A DNA stretch of 10,857 nucleotides from contig JAICKD010000044.1 in assembly GCA_025928125.1 (NCBI GenBank), forward strand, positions 1 through 10,857. Direction: 5' to 3'. Origin of the DNA: Ktedonobacterales bacterium. GTDB taxonomy: Bacteria > Chloroflexota > Ktedonobacteria > Ktedonobacterales > JADMIN01. The position numbers and the translations under genes are program-made. Shown here one piece after another: positions 5,276 to 10,857 of this stretch. The number at the start of each line of letters is the position of its first letter. The stretch's first letter is position 1. The notes beneath the pieces were generated by a model. The model was given only the letters and a program-made list of their open reading frames with translations. It was not told the origin of the DNA and did not search any database.

Positions 5276-7636
5276 ATGTCCGACTCATCCGCATCTGAAC
5301 ACATGCCATCGAGCGCACCACAGCGCGCGTGGCGGCGTCGTACAGCCAGCGGTCATTTTGATGTGGAGGCGACGACGGATGATATTCTGCGGGTCGCGTA
5401 TATCCCAGCAAGCGCGCCGCAGCATCAGAGCTGGTCGCTCGCGCCCGCGGCAATGGCATTGCGCGCGGCAGACGTGACGATAAATGATCAGGGAGATCAT
5501 GCCAGCCTGCGTACGAGTGCGCTCCATGTAGAGATGACGTCGTCAGTCGATGAGGAAACATTGGAACTGGTAATCGCTCGGCAGGATGGCAGTGCGGTTC
5601 TGGCGAGCGCCATCATTCGACTGGCTGCCAGCGGGAGGCCCATGTGGTCATCTGCGCTGGCGGATGGCGAAGTGATCTATGGCGGCGGCGAGCGCACTGG
5701 CCCATTGAATAAGCGTGGCCGGAGCATGACCTTTTGGACCACTGACCCCCTGCCCAATCACGGCGAGCAGACCGGGGCAATGCATCAGTCTGTCCCCTTT
5801 CTCATCGGCCTGGTGGATGGCAAGGCGTATGGTATCTATTTCGATATCACCGACCGTGCCGAGGCCGATATTGGCAAGACACAGGCTGGCATCCTGGCCT
5901 ACACGCCCGAATCCGCCGATCTGGTGGCGTATCTCCTGGCAGGTCCGACATTGGGCGACGTGCTGCGGCAATATACCTCGCTCACCGGGCGCATGTCCAT
6001 GCTGCCGCGCTGGGCGTTCGGCAATCAGCAGTCGCGGTGGAGCTATATGTCCGCCGATGAAGTGCTTTCCGTCGCCAGCGAGTTCCGAAAACAGTCGATC
6101 CCATGTGACGTCATCTATCTTGACATTGACTACATGGATGGATACCGCGTCTTTACCTGGAATCCCGAGCGTTTCGCAGATCCCGCAGGCTTGATTCAGA
6201 CATTACGCGAACAGCACATGCGCCTCGTGACGATCATCGATCCTGGCGTCAAGGTCGATATCGACTACGCGGTCTACCAGGAAGGCGCCTCTAAAGGGTA
6301 CTTTGCTCGTATGGCGGATGGCGCTCCGTTCCAGGGATGGGTCTGGCCAGGGCTGAGTTGCTGGGGCGACTTTGCCCAGCCAGACGCGCGTACATGGTGG
6401 GGCGATCAGCACTGCGGTTTACTCGATGCGGGAGTGGCGGGAATCTGGATCGATATGAATGAACCCGCACAGGCGGGCATCTTCGCGCCGCCCAGCGTCA
6501 AAATTTCCCACGGAGAGACCTTGCCAGACGACGTGCTACACGGCACGTCGGACGATCCCATCACGCACGCTCGTTTCCACAATGCGTATGGGCTGGAGAT
6601 GGCGCAGGCCACCTTTGATGGCCTGCGACGCTTGCGTCCTGATAAGCGGCCATTCGTCCTGACGCGCGCCGCCACCGCAGGCTCACAGCGTTACGCGATT
6701 GTCTGGAACGGGGATTCGACCAGCAGTTGGGAGAACCTGCGGCTGGCGATGCCGCTCAACCTGGGCGTTGGGCTGTCTGGCTTCCCGATGACGGGAGGCG
6801 ACGTTGGCGGGTTCTGGCAGAACACTACTGCGGAATTGCTGGTGCGGTGGACGCAGCTGGGCGCGCTGCTGCCATTCTGCCGCAACCACAGCGCCATGGG
6901 TACCGAACGGCAGGAGCCGTGGGCGTTTGGCGAGCCATATACGCGCATGTGCCGCGAAGCCATCGAGCGACGATACCAGCTTCTGCCGTACCTGCTCACG
7001 CTGGCGCACGAGGCCACAGTGAACGGCGCTCCGATGGTACGGCCGCTCTCGTGGATTGACCCAACCCATGCGGAAAGTCTCGCCTGTGACGATGAGTTTG
7101 TGCTCGGCGATGGGCTGCTGGTCGCGCCGGTACTGGACGAAGGCGCAACATCCCGCGAGGTGCTGTTGCCGCCGGGCGAGTGGTTCGCCTGGGGGAGCAG
7201 TGTGGCACATCCGGGAAACCAGCGGCTCACGGTCCCTGTCACGCTCGATTCCGTGCCGCTCTATGTGCGTGCGGGTACGATTCTGCCGCTGGCAGCGGTC
7301 GCGCAGTCCACTGATGGAATGACTGAGCAGCCGCTGACGCTTCATGTGTATCTTTCAGCGAAGAATCCATCGGCGACGGCGGAAATGTGGTTGGATGACG
7401 ATCATCCATTGGCCGAGGAGCGCGGCACGTTCGGTGTCTGGAGGGCGCGGGCAGCCTGGCAGGGAGACGATCTGACTGTGACGTTGGAGCGCATTAGCGG
7501 ACATCTCGCGTGGCCCTACCCTGGCTGCTCTATTGCGCTTCACCTGCCCGATGGCTGGACCGCGACTTCGCTCGATAGTACGGATACCCTGCGAGGCGAT
7601 ACCTTCACCGTGCTCTACAATGTTGCCCGCGCGTGA
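5276..7636 (+). CDS. Glycoside hydrolase family 31, alpha-glucosidase type
   Basis: Retaining exo-acting glycosidase, probably removing terminal alpha-linked glucose (or a related sugar) from oligosaccharides. There is no signal peptide or membrane helix, so it acts in the cytoplasm on imported sugars. The product is 786 aa from ATG 5276, normal for GH31. An N-terminal beta-sandwich (about 30-235) contains the YGGGERTGPLNKRG segment, which contributes to the active-site entrance. The (beta/alpha)8 barrel starts near PRWAFGNQQSRWSY and has DVIYLDIDYMDGYRVFTW, then WIDMNEP with the catalytic nucleophile D393, and WNGDSTSSW with the acid/base D480. Next comes SGFPMTGGDVGGF and the RNHSAMGTERQEPW loop. 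The C-terminal part has the proximal and distal beta domains (LLPPGEWFAWGS, VPLYVRAGTILPL). All catalytic landmarks are intact. It appears to be a single-gene unit with its own promoter; no transporter or sugar regulator is adjacent. An alpha-xylosidase or another GH31 specificity is possible. Confidence 0.93.
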   Translation: MSDSSASEHMPSSAPQRAWRRRTASGHFDVEATTDDILRVAYIPASAPQHQSWSLAPAAMALRAADVTINDQGDHASLRTSALHVEMTSSVDEETLELVIARQDGSAVLASAIIRLAASGRPMWSSALADGEVIYGGGERTGPLNKRGRSMTFWTTDPLPNHGEQTGAMHQSVPFLIGLVDGKAYGIYFDITDRAEADIGKTQAGILAYTPESADLVAYLLAGPTLGDVLRQYTSLTGRMSMLPRWAFGNQQSRWSYMSADEVLSVASEFRKQSIPCDVIYLDIDYMDGYRVFTWNPERFADPAGLIQTLREQHMRLVTIIDPGVKVDIDYAVYQEGASKGYFARMADGAPFQGWVWPGLSCWGDFAQPDARTWWGDQHCGLLDAGVAGIWIDMNEPAQAGIFAPPSVKISHGETLPDDVLHGTSDDPITHARFHNAYGLEMAQATFDGLRRLRPDKRPFVLTRAATAGSQRYAIVWNGDSTSSWENLRLAMPLNLGVGLSGFPMTGGDVGGFWQNTTAELLVRWTQLGALLPFCRNHSAMGTERQEPWAFGEPYTRMCREAIERRYQLLPYLLTLAHEATVNGAPMVRPLSWIDPTHAESLACDDEFVLGDGLLVAPVLDEGATSREVLLPPGEWFAWGSSVAHPGNQRLTVPVTLDSVPLYVRAGTILPLAAVAQSTDGMTEQPLTLHVYLSAKNPSATAEMWLDDDHPLAEERGTFGVWRARAAWQGDDLTVTLERISGHLAWPYPGCSIALHLPDGWTATSLDSTDTLRGDTFTVLYNVARA

Positions 7637-7640
7637 GCCG

Positions 7641-8873
7641 TTATGGGGTCTGCTTAGTAGGCAACGAGGTATTCTGGCCACGCAGCCAGAGCGAGATGTG
7701 CGCTGGATGCATCGTCTGTTCTACGGTTTCCATCAGGCTGTTCGTGAGGTGTGTCAACTCGACCTCGCTGCGTAGCGATGCGCCGAACGTGTCGAGCAGT
7801 TTGCGTGCATCATAGCGGCTGCGATAAAAGCGCCGATCGATGAACCGCTGCATGCGTTGGCGTAGCGGTTGGAAGAGTGCGGCAACGAGGAGTGTCGTGA
7901 TGACAATCAGGATGGGCGACTGCTGTTCATGCTGGCCGGTGAGCGCATTGATGAGCGCTTGCGCCCCGACAACGCCGACAAAGTATACTGCCACGAGAAT
8001 GGCGGTCAGCGAGCCATAGACCAGCGTCCGGTTGATCAGCACGTCGATATCGAAGAGGCGATAGCGCAGAATCGATATACCGGTCGCAAGGACTATCGCA
8101 ACGAGCGGGAGATAGAAGACCAGATCGCTCGCGTTGCCGTTCCACACAAAGACCACAAATATCAGGAAGATGACAAAAACGATGCAAAGAATAGCTGTAT
8201 AGCCGAGCCACTTGATTTGCTGGCGCTCAACGCCGCTCGCATGTCGGGAGCGCACGATGAGCGAGACGCCGCACAAGATAGCTGAGATAAAGAGGCCAAA
8301 ATTGAGCAATGTTTGAATTGTATTGCTCATGTCATTGTCAAGAATGGCGATTGGGTTCTTGAGCACCAGCGCGAGCGGTGTGTTGTTTTCGACCGGAGCA
8401 CCGAGCAGCGTTGCCAAAACCAGGCCAACCAGAAAGACGCTGACGGCGGCGAACAGTGGACGCCAACGTGGCGATGGCAGATGGCCGGTTGGGAACAGGA
8501 GCAACAGGTAGGTGAAGATAAGGAAGAAGCCCAGACTCTGCGTGCTGTTCCCGATTGTACCCAGCCAGTTAGCCGCTGGGAGCGCACCCGGACGCATGAT
8601 GAGGGCATAGTCAGCGTATCCCAGCGAGAAGGCGCTCAACGCCCAGACCATCGCCGCCATACAGAAGAGCCAGCCAATGCTGTTCCTCGGTCGACGAACG
8701 ACGATTAGCGCACCTACCGCTGCGAAGCAGACGACAATGAGAGCTTCGAAGATGTCATGCGCAAGCGTTGCTGGCGACATTTCGGGTGCATCCAGCAAGA
8801 CGGTAGGAATGGAGATGCCCGCGACAAAGAGCAGGGCAAGTATTGCCAGTATGCGCGCGAGCCGACGCTTCAT
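7641..8873 (-). CDS. Polytopic membrane protein: histidine-kinase-type sensor module without a kinase domain (paralogue 2)
   Basis: About ten hydrophobic segments span residues 7-335 of this 410-aa protein. Family landmarks are RRPRNSIGWLFC (about 60-71), LFPTGHLPSPRWR (about 126-138), ERQQIKWLGY (about 216-225) and LRYRLFDIDVLINRTLVYG (about 269-287). A cytoplasmic tail of about 75 residues follows (QPLRQRMQRFIDRRFYRSRYDARKLLDTFGASLRS), ending in VEQTMHPAHISLWLR plus a short polar end. This layout matches the sensor half of ComP-like kinases of Chloroflexota and Firmicutes, but the GAF, HisKA and HATPase parts that would come next are absent. Its ATG overlaps the TGA of the upstream paralogue by 4 bases (ATGA). 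No strong ribosome site is visible, so translation is probably coupled. Its stop lies 4 bases from the stop of the convergent GH31 gene. The role is inferred: sensing or scaffolding, perhaps working with a kinase encoded elsewhere. Confidence 0.85.
   Translation of the reverse strand: MKRRLARILAILALLFVAGISIPTVLLDAPEMSPATLAHDIFEALIVVCFAAVGALIVVRRPRNSIGWLFCMAAMVWALSAFSLGYADYALIMRPGALPAANWLGTIGNSTQSLGFFLIFTYLLLLFPTGHLPSPRWRPLFAAVSVFLVGLVLATLLGAPVENNTPLALVLKNPIAILDNDMSNTIQTLLNFGLFISAILCGVSLIVRSRHASGVERQQIKWLGYTAILCIVFVIFLIFVVFVWNGNASDLVFYLPLVAIVLATGISILRYRLFDIDVLINRTLVYGSLTAILVAVYFVGVVGAQALINALTGQHEQQSPILIVITTLLVAALFQPLRQRMQRFIDRRFYRSRYDARKLLDTFGASLRSEVELTHLTNSLMETVEQTMHPAHISLWLRGQNTSLPTKQTP
8041..8068. 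repeat. 28-base block identical to 9273-9300 (paralogue repeat)
   Basis: This block is identical in both tandem membrane-protein genes; the other copy is at 9273-9300. It encodes the LRYRLFDIDV segment. Two further identical 20-base blocks lie in the tail regions: 7699-7718 with 8916-8935, and 7831-7850 with 9048-9067. They mark the genes as products of a tandem duplication in direct orientation. Confidence 0.8.
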
Positions 8874-10123
8874 GGTTGCCGCTCGCTTTCATGCATGCGC
8901 AACCAGAGCGAGACATGCGCTGGATGCATCGTCTGCTCTACAGTCTCCAGCAAGTGATCGGTCAAGTTATCCAACTCGATCTGGCTCCGTAGCGAGGCGC
9001 CGAACTTATCGAGGGTCTTCTTGGCGTCATAGCGCGAGCGATAGAACCGCCGATCGATGAACCGCTGGAAGCGACGACGCAACGGCTGGAAGAGCGCGGC
9101 GATCAGCAAGGTTGTGACGACAATCAGAACCGGCGACTGCGACCCTTGCACGCCAGACAGCGCGCGACCAGAGAGCACGTTAACCAGTGATTGAACCCCG
9201 ACCACGCCGAGGAAATAGACGCCTGCCAGCACAGCCGTCAGCAATCCATACACCAGCGTGCGGTTGATGATGACGTCGATATCGAAGAGGCGATAGCGCA
9301 AGACGCCGATGCCAGCGCCAAGGGGCAGCATCACGATCCCAATCGCGAATGTAACGTTACTGAGCGCGTTCTCGTTCGGAATCAAGACGATGGATGGGAC
9401 AAGAATGGCGACCATTGCGGCTGTGCCAAGTGCGAACCATTTGATCTGCTGGCGCTGGACATCTCGCGACTTCACGTAGCGTGTGATAATTGCCGCGACA
9501 GAGGCGAGTGCGCAGAACACAAACAGAAGACCACCAAAACCGCTGATTGCATCGAGCAATGGCCCTACGCCGTCAATACCAAGTGGATTCAAGATGCGAT
9601 TAGGTGGGCCAGACGTTCCCGGCGTCGATTCTTGATATCCAGGTGTGATTATCGCAGTGAGTACAGACAGTACGATCACGACAACATCGAGCCAGAAGAC
9701 AAATCGCCAGCGCGGCGATGGTAGGCGCCCTGTGGGAAAGAGGAAGAGCAGCAATGTACCCATTCCCAGGTTTATTGGCCAGACAGTATTACCTAGCATC
9801 TCGACCAGCCCCACGATGAGTTGGGTATCTGTATGATTTGCGAGGGCGTGCTGCGTGAAGGCCGCGCTGAACGAGGTAGTTGCTGTGCCGAGGCCGATGG
9901 CGCAGAAAATCCAGCCGACCGTGTTGCCTGGTCTGCGAGAAATGATGAGCGCTCCCATAGTGGGAAATGCAAAGAACGCCGCGACCATCGCAACGGTCCC
10001 CACGAATGCGTTATTCTCATTACTTCCCGGCGTCTGCGTGAATAGAACGACGCCCGCGACAATCACCATCAAATCAAGCAGCCAGAGGATCCATCCGAGG
10101 TGTCGCACAATGCGATGGGGCAT
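8870..10123 (-). CDS. Polytopic membrane protein: histidine-kinase-type sensor module without a kinase domain (paralogue 1)
   Basis: A 417-aa paralogue of the gene that follows it. It has about ten hydrophobic segments between residues 10 and 346 and the same landmarks: SRRPGNTVGWIFC (about 62-74), LFPTGRLPSPRWR (about 128-140), VQRQQIKWF (about 222-230) and LRYRLFDIDVIINRTLVYG (about 275-293). The tail RRRFQRFIDRRFYRSRYDAKKTLDKFGASLRS leads into ETVEQTMHPAHVSLWLRM and stops at residue 417. The frame is open back to 10282, but ATG 10123 is preferred. It has a GGGAG ribosome site 7 bases upstream and yields a membrane helix at the N-terminus, whereas the extra 53 residues are an arginine-rich antisense-like stretch inside the upstream gene. 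Its ATG overlaps the TAA of the FAD oxidoreductase (TAATG), and its TGA overlaps the next start. No catalytic motif is present, so a function beyond sensing or scaffolding would be speculation. Confidence 0.87.
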   Translation of the reverse strand: MPHRIVRHLGWILWLLDLMVIVAGVVLFTQTPGSNENNAFVGTVAMVAAFFAFPTMGALIISRRPGNTVGWIFCAIGLGTATTSFSAAFTQHALANHTDTQLIVGLVEMLGNTVWPINLGMGTLLLFLFPTGRLPSPRWRFVFWLDVVVIVLSVLTAIITPGYQESTPGTSGPPNRILNPLGIDGVGPLLDAISGFGGLLFVFCALASVAAIITRYVKSRDVQRQQIKWFALGTAAMVAILVPSIVLIPNENALSNVTFAIGIVMLPLGAGIGVLRYRLFDIDVIINRTLVYGLLTAVLAGVYFLGVVGVQSLVNVLSGRALSGVQGSQSPVLIVVTTLLIAALFQPLRRRFQRFIDRRFYRSRYDAKKTLDKFGASLRSQIELDNLTDHLLETVEQTMHPAHVSLWLRMHESERQP

Positions 10124-10857
10124 TAGAGTTCTCCCGCTGCTGTCGGCGCCCTTCTGGCAGGTGTCACATCGGTAATGTCGCTGACGTCGGCGCCTGCGTT
10201 TGCGTTCGGCATATCCAGGGATAGCGGGCCATTCCCGGCGCCTAGCAGACCCAGCGCCGACTGCGCCGCAAAGTAGCCGCAAAGTCCATGAACTCCTCCA
10301 CCTGGCGGTGTGGACGACGAGCAGATATAGAGTCCGCTCACCGGGGTCGAATAGGGGTCAATTCGCACCGTAGGACGGGTAAAAAGTTGGCGCAGGTCCT
10401 GCACTCCACCGTTGATGTCGCCGCCCACATAATTGGCGTTGTAGGCCTCCAATTCGGCGGCATTGAATGAGTGCCGCGCGAGGATACGGTCGCGGAAGCC
10501 AGGGGCGAAGCGCTCGATCTGCGCCTCGATGCGTGCGGACATGTCCTCGGCGCAGCCATTGGGTACGTGACAGTATGCCCAGGCGGTATGTTTGCCACGG
10601 GGCGCTCGTGTCTCATCGAAGAGGCTTTGCTGTGCCAGCAGCACAAATGGCAACTCCGGTAACACCCCGCGCCACACGCTCCGCTCGCTCGACGCGATCT
10701 CCTCTGGCGTCCCGCCGACGTGAACCGTACCCGCACGCAAACACTCGGTAGCGTGCCAGGGAATTGGCCCATCGAGAGCGAAATCCACCTTAAAGACACC
10801 CGGCCCATAGCGGTAGCGCTGCAACTGGCGGCGATAGGTGGCGGGCAATGTGTCCCC
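10123..10857 (-). CDS. FAD-dependent oxidoreductase, phytoene desaturase-like (5' partial)
   Basis: C-terminal half (244 residues) of a flavoprotein of the CrtI / PYROXD2-like NAD(P)/FAD amine-oxidase superfamily, which desaturates or oxidises hydrophobic substrates. The frame runs open off the right edge, so the Rossmann GxGxxG dinucleotide-binding N-terminus lies outside; family members are usually about 500 aa. Visible marks are YGPGVFKVDFALDGPIPW, AYCHVPNG, a segment IERFAPGFRDRIL, DINGG and RPTVR. The C-terminal FAD-contacting signature GLYICSSSTPPGGGVHGLCG is followed by AAQSALGLLG. The last 20 or so residues are a polar tail ending in AGEL. Its TAA overlaps the ATG of the membrane protein downstream. 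It may have nothing to do with carotenoids; many soil bacteria carry such genes with unknown substrates, and no other carotenoid gene is visible here. Confidence 0.88.
   Translation of the reverse strand, partial: GDTLPATYRRQLQRYRYGPGVFKVDFALDGPIPWHATECLRAGTVHVGGTPEEIASSERSVWRGVLPELPFVLLAQQSLFDETRAPRGKHTAWAYCHVPNGCAEDMSARIEAQIERFAPGFRDRILARHSFNAAELEAYNANYVGGDINGGVQDLRQLFTRPTVRIDPYSTPVSGLYICSSSTPPGGGVHGLCGYFAAQSALGLLGAGNGPLSLDMPNANAGADVSDITDVTPARRAPTAAGEL
10131..10135 (-). promoter_or_regulatory. Ribosome-binding site that sets the start of membrane paralogue 1
   Basis: On the minus strand GGGAG (plus-strand CTCCC) lies 7 bases before the ATG whose first base is 10123, inside the end of the oxidoreductase gene. 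It supports this start over the longer frame beginning at 10282. Confidence 0.6.

Noticed and set aside
6683..7345. A 220-codon open frame on the minus strand inside the GH31 gene
   Set aside because: It lies fully opposite a catalytically intact GH31 coding region; its composition is arginine/histidine/glutamine-rich without recognisable motifs, as expected for an antisense shadow in GC-rich DNA.
7622..7665. GTTGCC/GGCAAC inverted repeat as a bidirectional terminator
   Set aside because: The stem has only 6 base pairs with a 32-base loop and no U-tract on either strand.
9191..9724. A 177-codon plus-strand frame opposite membrane paralogue 1
   Set aside because: It mirrors the hydrophobic codons of the real gene and gives a highly charged Asp/Glu/Gln/Arg-rich product. 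A matching shadow occurs opposite paralogue 2 at 7869-8285, which shows it is a by-product.
10124..10282. A 53-residue N-terminal extension of membrane paralogue 1
   Set aside because: It lies within the upstream oxidoreductase gene, is arginine-rich and featureless, and the ATG at 10123 has a proper ribosome site and coupled start.

Overview
The window reads as a chromosomal segment of a moderately GC-rich bacterium (high fifties percent by eye). It is most likely a member of Chloroflexota close to Ktedonobacteria. I infer this from the pair of ComP-like multi-pass membrane proteins with the FIDRRFYRSRYDA tail, from the large anti-sigma factor with a YLP-G type extracytoplasmic domain, and from the HD-containing tRNA nucleotidyltransferase. 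This assignment comes from family recognition, not from a search.

Layout of the + strand, left to right: the 3' part of an alpha/beta hydrolase resembling a monoacylglycerol lipase (cut by the left edge); a CCA tRNA nucleotidyltransferase / poly(A) polymerase family enzyme with an HD domain; a roughly 440-base stretch that may hold a small uncharacterised gene; an ECF sigma factor; its membrane-bound zinc-finger anti-sigma factor, overlapping it by 4 bases; a strong inverted repeat that looks like a terminator; a TATAAT promoter candidate; and a cytoplasmic GH31 alpha-glucosidase-type glycoside hydrolase. The - strand, read from the right edge leftwards, carries the C-terminal half of a phytoene-desaturase-like FAD oxidoreductase (cut by the right edge). 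It is followed by two tandem paralogous polytopic membrane proteins. Stop and start codons overlap at both junctions (TAATG and ATGA), so the three form one tightly coupled operon. This operon meets the glycoside hydrolase gene tail to tail with only 4 bases between the stop codons.

The sigma and anti-sigma genes form a self-contained signalling unit: a cytoplasmic zinc-finger domain holds the sigma factor, a single membrane helix follows, and about 400 residues outside the membrane probably sense an envelope condition. The most unusual part is the tandem pair of membrane proteins. They look like the sensor half of ComP-type histidine kinases, including the cytoplasmic linker that normally leads to the catalytic part, yet both end where the GAF or kinase domain would begin, and no kinase gene is in this window. 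No tRNA, rRNA, CRISPR array, insertion sequence or prophage signal was seen.
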